A DNA stretch of 64,000 nt from Kistimonas asteriae (GTDB taxonomy: Bacteria; Pseudomonadota; Gammaproteobacteria; Pseudomonadales; Endozoicomonadaceae), in NCBI RefSeq assembly GCF_018263925.1, contig NZ_JAEVHF010000004.1, positions 1-64,000 on the forward strand, given 5' to 3'. The notes under the pieces were generated by a model. It worked only from the letters and a program-made list of their open reading frames with translations, searched no databases and was not told the origin of the DNA. Positions 42,354-51,565 of this stretch are shown piece by piece. The translations under genes were made by a program, and so were the position numbers. Positions within the stretch are counted from its first letter, which is position 1, and each line of letters opens with the position of its first letter.

Positions 42354-45155
42354 CTACTGTGCGACGGGATTCCCATCCCTGTCTAACACAACCACCTGAC
42401 CAATATTCAGTTTGTCGATATCAGCTTTGATCTTGCTGAGATCACCGATGACCAGCCAGGTGAAACGGTCCGGATGCAGCGCGGTTTTGGCTGTTTTCCG
42501 AATGACCTCTTTCCCGGTACTTTCGACACGGTTGGCATAGTCGTACATATGGCTGTCGGGCAGGTCATATTCCACCAGAGTGCTGACTGAACCCAGCAGG
42601 GCGCCATTGGTTTCATAAGTGCCAGGCAGCTTGTTGATGCGGTTGGTCTTGACCAGGGTCAGTTCTTCGTTGGTGGCCGGCTTCTTGCCTACATAGGCCT
42701 GAAACTCCTTCAGCATTTCCGCCATGGCTTCGTCAGTCTTGTCGATCTGGACCGAGGCGGTTGCCATGTACGGACGCTGGCCACGGGCGTTGCGGGTATA
42801 GCTGTAGGAACCATAGGCCCAGTGCTTGTCTTCACGGAGGTTCATGTTGAGCCGTGAGGTGAACTGACCACCGATAACGTCGTTCATCAGGCTGAATGCC
42901 AGCGAATTATCATCATCAATGGGCATGACCAGTTGCGAGGCAATGATGGTGGACTGGCTGGTTCCCGGGTAATCGATCAGGTAAACCGTGGCTTTGCCTG
43001 GCTCAGGCATACTGCTGATGGTTTTCCCGGGAAGGGGGGTAGAGGGCGCCTGCCAGTGGGACAGTGCCTGCTCCAGCTTGGGCAGCAGTTCTTCCATGGA
43101 GGTGTCGCCGGTGACAATCAGAGTCCCGTTATCAGGGCGCATCCAGGTTTTCCAGTATTCCACCAGGTCATCCCGGGAGAGGGAGGTGACGGTGCTCAGG
43201 TTGCCGCTGCCACTCCAAGGGGTGTTGTAGGCGTGGCCCGGGCCGTAAAGGAGCTCCGGCAGGATGCGACCAGCGATGCTGCGGGGGCTGGCTTTTTCCT
43301 GGCGGATACCATCCAGCATGTTGCTGCGCAGGCGTTCCAGATCCGTTTCCCGGAAGGCCGGCTGGGTCAGGACATCGGCCATGACGGCCAGGGATTGATC
43401 CAGTGTGACCTTGAGGCTGTCCAGGTAAATGCTGGAGGTGTCGAAATCATTACCGGTACTGAGTGATGTGCCGATGGTTTCCAGCTCTTCAGCCAGCTCC
43501 AGTGAGGTTTTGCTGGCAGTGCCTTCATCCATCATCGCCATGGTCAGGCCAGGCAGGCCGGGTTTGCCCAGGCGTCCTGAGAGGCCGCCATCAAACTGCA
43601 GTTCCATGCTAACGACCGGTGTCTGGTGACGAGGTGCCAGCACGACCTTAAGGCCATTGCTCAGGGTTGCGCGCTCAAGAGCGGGCAGGGAGAGTGAGAC
43701 TTTGCCATCGGTTGACGGCAGTTTATTACGGTCAGCGCCCTCAGCTGCGTGCTCATAATTCGGGAAGGGCGTGATATCCAGCACATAGGCACCACTGCTC
43801 AGCCATTTATCCGCTGCTTTTCGGATCATGGCCGGTGTGGCATTTTGCATGGCATCAAAGCTTTTCAGGTAGTGGCCGGGATCACCAAAATAGACCTCGC
43901 CATGGGCCAGAATGTCGGACTTGCCGCCAAAGCCGCCCACCCGCTCGGTGCCCCGTACAAACGCTGCCGCTTGACTGAACTTGATCCGCTGAAGTTCTTT
44001 TTCCGTAGGCCCTTTCTTCAGGAACTTCTCCAGCTCCTCATCAATAATGGCTTCGATATGGGACAGGCTGACCCCATCCTTGGCATCGGCAACGATCATG
44101 AACTGGCCGGCCAGCATGCGGTCATAGACAAATGCATTGACGGATGTGGCAAGCTGCTCATCGTGCACGAGGCGCTTGTACAGACGGGAATTTTTGCCGC
44201 CAGCCAGCACATCGGAGGCAAGCGACAGGTATTCAGAATCCGTACTGCCAGCGGGCGCAGTGTTCCAGACCTTCATGACCCGTGCCTGGGGAACGCGATC
44301 CTGCATGGAATCCCGTTTTTCTTCCGTGCGCTTGGCGATCCAGCTATCCATCTTTGCCAGCGGTGGGCCTGCAGGAATGTCGCCAAAATAGAGGTTGGCC
44401 TTTTCTCGGGCGGTGGCAACGTCAATGTCACCGGCCATGACCAGTACGGCATTGGACGGACCGTAGTAGGTTTTGAACCAGTTTTTCACCAGCTCAAGGT
44501 CGGCATCATCCAGGTCTTCCATATAGCCGATGGTAGGCCAGGAGTAAGGATGGCCTTCCGGGAAGGTCTGTTCCGCCAGCCGGTTCCAGACCTTGCCGTA
44601 AGGCTGGTTTTCACCCTGACGTTTTTCGTTCTTTACCACGCCCCGTTGTTGATCCAGTTTTTCCTGGGTAATGGCTCCGAGGAAATGGCCCATGCGATCT
44701 GATTCCATCCATAGCGCCATATCCAGTGCCGGGGTGGGGACGGTCTCAAAGTAGTTGGTACGGTCGGTATTGGTGGTGCCATTCTGCCCGGTAGCGCCTG
44801 CTTCTTCAAAAGGACGGAAGAATTCATCGTCGTAGTTTTCAGAGCCCTGGAACATCAGGTGTTCGAACAGGTGGGCAAACCCTCGCTTGCCGACGCTTTC
44901 ATCCTTGGAGCCGACTTTGTACCAGAGGTTGACGGCAACAACCGGCGCCTTGCGATCCTCGTGGACGATGACGGTGAGCCCGTTGTCCAACGTGAACTTT
45001 TCATAAGCAATGGCGGTTTTGGGCAGCTGCTGGATGGCGGCGGTTGAGGCGTCGGTCGATAACAGGCTGGATGACAGCGAGTTACAGCCTGCCAGCAGTG
45101 TTGAGCCAAGCGCCAGTATAAGCAGGGTCTGTTTGAGTTTTGGTTTGTGCATCAT
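42354..45155 (-). CDS. M16 zinc metalloprotease lipoprotein (two-domain pitrilysin family)
   Basis: Protein of 933 residues made of two M16 halves. The N-terminus has a lipobox LLAGC with lipid-carrying Cys24 followed by Asn, so an outer-membrane lipoprotein facing the periplasm is expected. The active N-terminal half has the inverted zinc motif HLFEH (His95, Glu98, His99) and a downstream Glu in VVKNEKRQGENQPYG. The C-terminal half (from about residue 480) is the non-catalytic M16 partner (LSNGLKVVLAPRHQTPVVS). The family degrades peptides in the periplasm. It converges with the coiled-coil gene, 36 bases apart, and is divergent from the 613-residue orphan. Typical length and an intact frame. 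Confidence 0.93.
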   Translation of the reverse strand: MMHKPKLKQTLLILALGSTLLAGCNSLSSSLLSTDASTAAIQQLPKTAIAYEKFTLDNGLTVIVHEDRKAPVVAVNLWYKVGSKDESVGKRGFAHLFEHLMFQGSENYDDEFFRPFEEAGATGQNGTTNTDRTNYFETVPTPALDMALWMESDRMGHFLGAITQEKLDQQRGVVKNEKRQGENQPYGKVWNRLAEQTFPEGHPYSWPTIGYMEDLDDADLELVKNWFKTYYGPSNAVLVMAGDIDVATAREKANLYFGDIPAGPPLAKMDSWIAKRTEEKRDSMQDRVPQARVMKVWNTAPAGSTDSEYLSLASDVLAGGKNSRLYKRLVHDEQLATSVNAFVYDRMLAGQFMIVADAKDGVSLSHIEAIIDEELEKFLKKGPTEKELQRIKFSQAAAFVRGTERVGGFGGKSDILAHGEVYFGDPGHYLKSFDAMQNATPAMIRKAADKWLSSGAYVLDITPFPNYEHAAEGADRNKLPSTDGKVSLSLPALERATLSNGLKVVLAPRHQTPVVSMELQFDGGLSGRLGKPGLPGLTMAMMDEGTASKTSLELAEELETIGTSLSTGNDFDTSSIYLDSLKVTLDQSLAVMADVLTQPAFRETDLERLRSNMLDGIRQEKASPRSIAGRILPELLYGPGHAYNTPWSGSGNLSTVTSLSRDDLVEYWKTWMRPDNGTLIVTGDTSMEELLPKLEQALSHWQAPSTPLPGKTISSMPEPGKATVYLIDYPGTSQSTIIASQLVMPIDDDNSLAFSLMNDVIGGQFTSRLNMNLREDKHWAYGSYSYTRNARGQRPYMATASVQIDKTDEAMAEMLKEFQAYVGKKPATNEELTLVKTNRINKLPGTYETNGALLGSVSTLVEYDLPDSHMYDYANRVESTGKEVIRKTAKTALHPDRFTWLVIGDLSKIKADIDKLNIGQVVVLDRDGNPVAQ

Positions 45156-45533
45156 GGTGTGGTGCTGCTGGTTACCTTAACGGGTATGAAGATGGAAGGA
45201 TCACTGACGATCATAGACAGCAAATCAGTCAGTAAGTTCCTTGGAAATTGTGTTTGTCGTACTAGTAAAAGCTGAGTGGGAGGGCAGGTCAAGGGAAGGT
45301 TGGCTTTATGGGGGAGGTAATAGCCTGCATTCTGAAGGACTTTCATGGTTTCCGTTCGTGGATGACCCGTCGTTAGGGAAATTCGTCAGACAACGTTGAA
45401 ACTATGTTAGTGAAAGCTTACGGATAAGGTGTGTAAATAAGCGATTTTCGTACATCACAAGCAAATATTCACCGTTGTGTTAAGCGGTAGAGTGTGAAGG
45501 GATGATTTATATGGCACGCAGGAGACTGTAGAA
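45156..45533. other. Divergent intergenic region, AT-rich
   Basis: About 380 bases between the M16 protease gene and the 613-residue gene. No gene is supported. It should hold both promoters, but I found no convincing -35/-10 pair; ttgaaa at 45396-45401 lacks a properly spaced -10 box. Confidence 0.45.
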
Positions 45534-47375
45534 ATGAATGGGTATGAGGTTATTTACTCTTCACCGGATTTTTTTAAGGGGGACTCTGGGTTCTTCCATA
45601 AAGCGGTTGATACCTTATGGCGCGCTTGTCCGGATAAGGGCTCTGATACACACTCGACGACAGAAGTAACCGCGAAAGAGTCACATCTGGGACGATTCCA
45701 TGTCAAAGTACCGCATGACTGTTTTGCTATATTGGTGCAGCTTGGGAATAAGCTGTCGGTCAAAACGATCAACGCAGCGGGATGCCTGTTTATCAACATG
45801 AGCGCGCTCGAACAGTACGAGGATCAGTATGCCTATTCCTGGCAGGAATTTTTCCAGGCATATCGCGTTTTTTTTGTATCGAAAATAACAGGCGCTGCAA
45901 TAGCAAAGGTTAGTTTGGGAGAGTCGCCAGAGAGTGGTGAAGTACATCAATTTCAGGTAGTACTCCCACCGATGTCCGCCCGTTTTGGGTATTGTTCATT
46001 TAGGCAAAGAGGTGTTGGTGTTATTCCATCATTTCTATGGGAGCAAATGGTTTTTGTTCCCACACTGCAAGCGATCGAATTCTTAAAGGATATCCCTAAA
46101 GTATTTAAAGTACTGGAGTTCACGTCGATGTGCGAACATAACAGGGATTATTTTTCAAGTAATGCGAAGTTTGAGAAAATACAGTTTCGTCGCAAGGCTG
46201 CTGATATTGTCTCTGAATTCAATGATTTTTTGACACATGATTTGAGGCCCAAAATCAACGCGCGCATCGCCAAACAGCGGCCTCATGGAGGGGCTGGCCC
46301 ATCATCTGAAAAAACGGATGTTGTTCCGGAAGCTGATTCAAAAGTAACGCTTGGGTTTAGCGCTTGTTTGAGTGAGAAAGAAAGTGCGGCTCGTTTTCCT
46401 GAATGGTCCCTTTTTAGTAATGAAACGCTGTTCCTGAACTCTGTGGATGAGTTCGAGAAAGTGATAGCTCAATACGTAGATGAATTTCAGTATTTAATAT
46501 ATAAGGCAATTTATATTCAGGTCCTCAAAAAAACAGGGGGGCGATTTGCACAGCATGGGGATAACATTGCCTATCAAGTCCGTTGCGATCTGGAAAATGA
46601 TGGCATTGAAGCAGCATTTGATCACGCGATAAAAGAGTTCGATCAGCGCTTCAAGGCGACTGTTATGGTGACAGAGTATGGGGAAACACCACCAACGCTT
46701 GGATCGAGATTTGGTTGTTTAACGCATCATTTGCTTCGCTATGTTAATTATTTAGTTAAAATTGGGCAGGGTGATTTAGCAGAACATTTTAATAGACTAC
46801 TCATGTGTTTTAGCGCTATTGATCAACAGAATGTCGGCCATTTTATGGGAGAAGCAGTCACAGCTTACCTTGATGGAGGGGAAGACTGTCTATGTTGGAA
46901 TAGGCCTGCTCTGGATATTGAGGATTTTAAAAGGGAGGTCGATGAAGACGGTGCTGATTATGATACGGTATTGGTGGAAGGAATCACGGGGAAATTTAGC
47001 AATGTACAAAGTATTTGTCGTTTTTTTTCGAGTGCCAGTCATGAAAAAAGCGTTTTTTTGTCGAACCTACGCTTATATTCGCAAGAGTTTAGTGAAAATT
47101 TGAGTCGAGTGACCATATCGAATTTTATGCGTGATGTTGTGAAAAAAGAGCACGGTTGTAATAGGTTGTCTGATCCAGATGGTATCTGTGCTGAATCGTG
47201 GGGCACATCATGTCAAAAAAAGTTGTTTTTCTCAGGTCTTATTCGGGCAATAAGGCTTAGTATTGAAGCAAATGAACCTGTTCAGGAATTCTTTCTACTG
47301 ATGTTGTCTCATGGCTATGATGAATTCTTAGATATGATTTCTGGGTTTTTTGAGTTTTGTGAGAGGCAGGGATAA
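45534..47375 (+). CDS. Orphan protein of 613 residues, AT-rich gene
   Basis: I do not recognise this protein. No signal peptide, membrane segment or known catalytic motif is visible. It is rich in Phe and Tyr, with Cys scattered through it, and looks like a folded cytosolic alpha/beta or mainly helical protein. A low-complexity break near residues 245-265 (KQRPHGGAGPSSEKTD) splits an N-terminal region from a C-terminal one. The gene is visibly AT-richer than the chromosome around it and uses many AT-ending codons, suggesting transfer. It stands alone between an M16 protease and a CvfB-like gene. Possible roles such as effector or defence protein are guesses. Confidence 0.72.
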   Translation: MNGYEVIYSSPDFFKGDSGFFHKAVDTLWRACPDKGSDTHSTTEVTAKESHLGRFHVKVPHDCFAILVQLGNKLSVKTINAAGCLFINMSALEQYEDQYAYSWQEFFQAYRVFFVSKITGAAIAKVSLGESPESGEVHQFQVVLPPMSARFGYCSFRQRGVGVIPSFLWEQMVFVPTLQAIEFLKDIPKVFKVLEFTSMCEHNRDYFSSNAKFEKIQFRRKAADIVSEFNDFLTHDLRPKINARIAKQRPHGGAGPSSEKTDVVPEADSKVTLGFSACLSEKESAARFPEWSLFSNETLFLNSVDEFEKVIAQYVDEFQYLIYKAIYIQVLKKTGGRFAQHGDNIAYQVRCDLENDGIEAAFDHAIKEFDQRFKATVMVTEYGETPPTLGSRFGCLTHHLLRYVNYLVKIGQGDLAEHFNRLLMCFSAIDQQNVGHFMGEAVTAYLDGGEDCLCWNRPALDIEDFKREVDEDGADYDTVLVEGITGKFSNVQSICRFFSSASHEKSVFLSNLRLYSQEFSENLSRVTISNFMRDVVKKEHGCNRLSDPDGICAESWGTSCQKKLFFSGLIRAIRLSIEANEPVQEFFLLMLSHGYDEFLDMISGFFEFCERQG

Positions 47376-47544
47376 TCGTCTTTAGATAAAGAAAATAATT
47401 ATTTTCACATATGTGATTATGAACCCTGTTCGTCTAGTCATAAAATTGGGGGCTGTGCGGATTGTACCTAAATCAGGTTTGGGTCACAGCATTTATCAGA
47501 ATGGTATACTGAGCTTATGCATTCATAATGGGATATATCCAGAC

Positions 47545-48393
47545 ATGCCCGGAAAAGTTGTAAAGGTTGGCCGCCGTAATCGGTTGACAGTCGTAAAGCA
47601 GGTGCCTTTTGGTGTTTACCTGGAAGGCCAGTTCGCAGAAATTCTACTGCCCAAACGGTATGTCCCGGAAGGTACGCAGATCGGTGATGAGCTTGAGGTA
47701 TTCGTTTATCTGGATTCAGACGACATCCAGATAGCGACGACGGAAACGCCCTTGGCACAAGTGGGCGAACTGGCCTGCCTGAAAGCGGTTGAGGTCAATG
47801 CCACCGGCGCCTTTCTGGATTGGGGGTTACCCAAAGATTTGCTGGTGCCTTTCAGTGAGCAGAAACAACGGATGGTCAAAGGGCATTCCTATATTGTTGC
47901 TCTGTATTTGGATGATCGAACCCGTCGGATTGTTGCGTCTTCCAAGGTGGATAAATTCCTGAATGATATGCCTGCCCGTTACCAGGATGGACAGCCGGTA
48001 TCGCTGTTGATTGCGGATCGTACCGATATCGGTTACACCGCCATTATCGAAGACTGCCACTGGGGGGTTATCTTCCATAATGATATCCATCAGCCGATCC
48101 GCTATGGTGAGCGTGTTCAGGGTTTTATCAAGCAGGTACGTCCTGATGGAAAAATCGACCTTTGTCTGTCCAGACCGGGTTTTGACAAGGGGGCTATGGC
48201 CGACCTGAGTCAACAGGTGCTGGCGGCTGTCAAAGAGTATCACGGCTTTTTGCCACTGAATGACAAAAGTGACCCTGTGCTTATTCAGAAACAGTTTGCC
48301 GTCAGCAAGCGGTCGTTCAAAATGGCGATTGGGGCGCTTTACAAACAGCGGCTGATTACCATTGAGAAGGATGGCATTCGCCTGGTGTCGTAA
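47545..48393 (+). CDS. CvfB-like S1-domain RNA-binding protein
   Basis: Cytoplasmic protein of 282 residues with three S1-like OB folds and a C-terminal winged helix. The first fold begins VVKVGRRNRLTVVKQVPFGV and has the family's GTQIGDELEVFVYLDSDD. The second has VNATGAFLDWGLPKDLLVPF. The third has ERVQGFIKQVRPDGKIDL. The last about 60 residues (FAVSKRSFKMAIGALYKQRL) form the winged helix. This matches CvfB (Staphylococcus aureus) and YitL, which bind RNA and affect expression of exoproteins. ATG 47545 is chosen because homologous sequence begins there; the in-frame upstream start at 47413 would add 44 unmatched residues. Confidence 0.88.
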   Translation: MPGKVVKVGRRNRLTVVKQVPFGVYLEGQFAEILLPKRYVPEGTQIGDELEVFVYLDSDDIQIATTETPLAQVGELACLKAVEVNATGAFLDWGLPKDLLVPFSEQKQRMVKGHSYIVALYLDDRTRRIVASSKVDKFLNDMPARYQDGQPVSLLIADRTDIGYTAIIEDCHWGVIFHNDIHQPIRYGERVQGFIKQVRPDGKIDLCLSRPGFDKGAMADLSQQVLAAVKEYHGFLPLNDKSDPVLIQKQFAVSKRSFKMAIGALYKQRLITIEKDGIRLVS

Positions 48394-48401
48394 TTCTATC
48401 T

Positions 48402-48440
48402 TCTCATAAGGCAGTCACTTTTAGTCACTGCCTTATGAGA
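48402..48440. terminator. Long perfect inverted repeat after the CvfB-like gene
   Basis: Arms tctcataaggcagt (48402-48415) and actgccttatgaga (48427-48440) match over all 14 bases with an 11-base loop. It lies 8 bases after the stop codon. No immediate T run follows, but a run of seven T occurs about 20 bases later. Likely a transcript-end hairpin. Confidence 0.7.
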
Positions 48441-48574
48441 GCTGGCAATAGATTTCTATGACGTTTTTTTCTTCTGATATAATCACTCTATTTTCTGTGG
48501 GAACTTATTGTTTGAGTTTTTGTCCGAATAGTTAAGACTTCCGTTGTTAGAGAAAGAATATGGAAAATTGACTC

Positions 48575-48922
48575 TTGTCAGCCTTGTGGAGTGAAATAGC
48601 GTGGATTGGTTTAGCACCTCTTATTTGGCTGGATGAGCACATTACTGTCGGTTTTCCTTTATCCTTAGTGGTTGTTTGTCTCTTGTTCCTGGTTGCAGTG
48701 GTTGGGCTGCTTAGACAGAAAAAATCCTGTATTGCTGGTTTCTTGTCTGCCTGGCTTGCGCTGCTTGCATTGACAGGTGCTGTACATGCGTGGGGAGAGT
48801 CGAGTGATTTATATTTTACAGGTTTCTATCTCAGCGTATGTGTGCTTTCAGTTGTGTCTTCTGTTCGTCAGTTTTCTGTATGTTGGGTTGTTCGCTGGTT
48901 AAAAAATAGAATTGAAAAATAA
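48575..48922 (+). CDS. Small membrane protein, 115 residues
   Basis: Hydrophobic protein with three to four membrane segments (about residues 8-18, 26-46, 52-72, 80-98) and a basic C-terminal end (RWLKNRIEK), which should face the cytoplasm. The family is not recognised. The start is TTG at 48575; an ATG 15 bases earlier (gaatatgg) is closed by a stop within four codons, so this start is uncertain. The gene is AT-rich, and its reality rests mainly on the consistent hydrophobic pattern. Confidence 0.5.
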   Translation: MSALWSEIAWIGLAPLIWLDEHITVGFPLSLVVVCLLFLVAVVGLLRQKKSCIAGFLSAWLALLALTGAVHAWGESSDLYFTGFYLSVCVLSVVSSVRQFSVCWVVRWLKNRIEK

Positions 48923-49024
48923 AGGCGAAATTTTTCTAATACTCTGCGCTTGTGAGTTGCTCTGTTTTTTTCTGACAAGTTTTAATTTTCAGCGTATTTG
49001 TTGAGAAAATGAGATGTATTAATA

Positions 49025-49468
49025 ATGAAAAAAGTTTTATTTTTATGTACGGGTAACTATTACCGAAGCCGCTTTTCAGAGGAATATTTTAACCATTATG
49101 CCCAGTTGGCAGCGCTGCCCTATGAGGCAGCTTCCCGCGCCTTGCTTCAGGATCTCAGTGTAACCGGGAATGTGGGGAATATGGCAGAAGTCGCGGTAAG
49201 CACTCTGCAAGCATTAGGTATTCCTGTCAAAGGCCTGAAACGGCATCCACAGAGCCTGATAGAGCAAGATATAGTAGATGCAGACATCATCATTGCAATG
49301 GACAAAACAGAGCATCAACCTATGCTGGAACAACGTTTTCCCTCATATTCTCAGACTGTTCATTATTATGCCGTTAAGGATGTTGATCAGGTGCCTGCCT
49401 CAGAAGCTTTAAAGGCATTAAGTCAGATGTTGGATGAGTTACTCTCTGAATTAGCCAAAAATAAATAA
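49025..49468 (+). CDS. Low-molecular-weight protein tyrosine phosphatase family protein
   Basis: Cytoplasmic protein of 147 residues. The phosphate loop near the N-terminus reads LCTGNYYRSRFSE, a CX5R-S loop as in LMW-PTPs and arsenate reductases, but with Tyr-Tyr where CxGNxCRS normally has a second Cys. The IIIAMDKTEH segment (about residues 96-105) is the usual family strand. The general-acid Asp is expected in VKDVDQVP near residue 118-125. With no second Cys in the loop, an arsenate reductase role is less likely. The substrate is unknown. It is alone between intergenic gaps, and its AT-rich DNA continues the style of the preceding gene. Confidence 0.82.
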   Translation: MKKVLFLCTGNYYRSRFSEEYFNHYAQLAALPYEAASRALLQDLSVTGNVGNMAEVAVSTLQALGIPVKGLKRHPQSLIEQDIVDADIIIAMDKTEHQPMLEQRFPSYSQTVHYYAVKDVDQVPASEALKALSQMLDELLSELAKNK

Positions 49469-49614
49469 TCTATCCATTGTTACAGTGACACACTTCAGCG
49501 CTGATGCTTTACGCCTGAATAGCGATCTATCGATACCAGTTATTGGTAGGCTCTACTCTTGAGAACTATGTGTTCAGATTGTGAATCATCCTATTTCACG
49601 TCATGTGATGAGTT

Positions 49615-49653
49615 CTCACAGTCATTCCCGATAACGCCGGTCATGACTGTGAG
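49615..49653. terminator. Inverted repeat between phosphatase and dipeptidase genes
   Basis: Perfect 11-base arms ctcacagtcat (49615-49625) and atgactgtgag (49643-49653) with a 17-base loop, between two converging genes, 22 bases from the pipD stop. No strong T run. Probable bidirectional transcript-end hairpin. Confidence 0.6.
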
Positions 49654-49675
49654 TGTTAACATATTTCGCAGAACG

Positions 49676-51163
49676 TTAGAGATTCTTGATCTTCTCAAAC
49701 TCCTCCGGGCTGTACTTCTTCTCCGTACTGCGGGTGAGGTCAGTCATCAGCTGGGATTTCAGTGCCCGGGCTTTGTCCAGCGTGCGGCTTAGCAGACCAT
49801 TGGAGTAGTCATTGGCAAACTGGATCGCCATGTCCGGATCCTGCTTGTACATGGTCTTCAGCATGCTGTTGATGTAGGGCTGGGAATTGACATACTGTCC
49901 TTCAACGTTATCCCACACTGAACGCACGACCGGTGCATACTTCCCATCCATCACGTGCTTGTTGGTCAGGGTGCCCAGGCTGCGGTAGGTCCACCAAGCG
50001 GACTGGTCATCGTATTGATCTGTACCCACCGTGTAAGCAGGAGGGATTTCATCCATGGCGTTAAAGATGGGTACAAACGCCGTGTCTTCAACGGTACCCA
50101 CGGTTTGCCAGATTACTGCTGACAGCTCTTTCGGCATATCAGGGTACATTTCGATGATATGACTTTCTGCCTGGCGGTCGATGCCGATGGGGCGCTCAGA
50201 CTTGCCTTCCAGTGCGGTGCCCTTGTAATCCGCCCGAAGGACGTTAGCCACATCCAACACACTGATCTTTTCATCTGGCTTCATGAACAGCGGATATTGT
50301 GCCTGGCGGGGCTTCTGCTTGACCGAAGGGGTCAACAGTTGCTGGCCTAACCATTCCCGGTCAATGTTGTAAGGATCGTTGATGACACCGAACGCCTTGG
50401 CGAAGTTAAAGGATTTTCGATCCGGATTTTTCAGCAGGTTGTGTTTCTTAACAAAGTCATAGACGCCACGGGAGGCCATGACATTCTTTTTGTCATTCAG
50501 GTCGACGCCATGAATACGCAGGCCATTCGCCATGATCAGGTACTGATCGTCCGGCACACGCACCGCCATCCAGTGGTGACCGGAACCAATTTCCATGTAC
50601 CAGATTTCATCTTTGTCCGAGAATTGGATGCCATTGCCTTCCCCGGCGCCGTATTGCTCAACATAGTGCCCCAGCAGTTGTACCGCTTCACGGGCACTCT
50701 TGGCCTGGGGCAGGATCAGGGTAGGCATGACTTCTTCAATGATGCCGGTGTCCACCAGGGGATCAACCGCCTTTACCTTGTCGTTGACTTCGGCACTGGT
50801 GGTGGAGGACATGGCGACGTTGTATTCATTGACGCCCCGTTCCTCGAACACCTTACCATCATTGGAGTGCTGGTAGGCATCCCAGTCTGCGATGCTGGTG
50901 TAGCGATAGGAGACGTTGGGTGCAGGCACCTTCAGGCCATTGGACAGGGTCCATACAGTGCCGTCTTCGATGGTCTGGCGCGGGTGCACGACCATGTGCT
51001 TGGCCCAGTTATTGATAGAGAAATCTTCGTTGCGGGCAATGATCAGGGCACCACTGGCCGAGGCATTCTTGCCGACGGCAACGGCAGTACAGGCCTGGGC
51101 GGTCGGCACCATGATGGCGCTGGTGATGGCAACGGCGAGGATTTTCTTACTGAATGTAGTCAT
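49676..51163 (-). CDS. pipD: C69 family dipeptidase (PipD-like)
   Basis: Exported N-terminal-nucleophile hydrolase of 495 residues. The signal peptide (MTTFSKKILAVAITSAIMVP) ends AQA, leaving Cys25 as the new N-terminus and catalytic nucleophile in CTAVAVGKNAS. IIARNEDFSINNW follows, with the conserved RNED of this family. Later landmarks are VAMSSTTSAEVND, EIWYMEIGSGHHWMAVRVP and WWTYRSLGTLTN. Processing by the signal peptidase therefore makes the enzyme active in the periplasm or outside. Members hydrolyse dipeptides. Its upstream region contains an FNR-type box 200 bases away. Confidence 0.92.
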   Translation of the reverse strand: MTTFSKKILAVAITSAIMVPTAQACTAVAVGKNASASGALIIARNEDFSINNWAKHMVVHPRQTIEDGTVWTLSNGLKVPAPNVSYRYTSIADWDAYQHSNDGKVFEERGVNEYNVAMSSTTSAEVNDKVKAVDPLVDTGIIEEVMPTLILPQAKSAREAVQLLGHYVEQYGAGEGNGIQFSDKDEIWYMEIGSGHHWMAVRVPDDQYLIMANGLRIHGVDLNDKKNVMASRGVYDFVKKHNLLKNPDRKSFNFAKAFGVINDPYNIDREWLGQQLLTPSVKQKPRQAQYPLFMKPDEKISVLDVANVLRADYKGTALEGKSERPIGIDRQAESHIIEMYPDMPKELSAVIWQTVGTVEDTAFVPIFNAMDEIPPAYTVGTDQYDDQSAWWTYRSLGTLTNKHVMDGKYAPVVRSVWDNVEGQYVNSQPYINSMLKTMYKQDPDMAIQFANDYSNGLLSRTLDKARALKSQLMTDLTRSTEKKYSPEEFEKIKNL

Positions 51164-51487
51164 GGAGATTGCAGCCTCCAGGTGGCGTTGTGATGAATGA
51201 GGAGTTTGACGGGCAGGGGTGGGTAAATCACCAGGGTGGTCGACAGGCGACCGGTGATCCGTCTGTTATCATCGGCTGTCGTCAGGGTAGACCCTGAGCT
51301 TAAGGTGTGGACAGCCATCCCTGTCCCGGATGGGGGCAATCTACGCGGTCTGGGAGAGGATGTTGTTGATTTGTATCAACGGATGTCCGGACAGCAGTGA
51401 GAGGCTGGGACTGACTGGCATTTGCACTGATTGGGTATAGGCTGAGAGGCATATCAATAATACTCGCCACCAAAATCAGAGCCATCT
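51164..51487. other. Divergent regulatory region between pipD and tpm
   Basis: About 320 bases without a supported gene. It contains a perfect FNR/Anr-type box at 51366-51379 (listed separately) and tatagg / taatac sequences that could be -10 boxes for the rightward gene. No unambiguous promoter was assigned. Confidence 0.5.
51366..51379. promoter_or_regulatory. Candidate FNR/Anr box
   Basis: TTGAT-N4-ATCAA without mismatch, the established FNR/Anr consensus, extended by one more pairing base on each side. It lies 187 bases before the proposed tpm start and about 200 bases before the pipD start, so either gene could be oxygen-regulated. Such a site can also occur by chance. Confidence 0.5.
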
Positions 51488-51565
51488 ATGAGCACCGTGC
51501 TGTTACGCTATCGTTACGCTTGGTTGTTATTTTTTGTCGTTATTACCACTAAAGAGGGACGAGCA

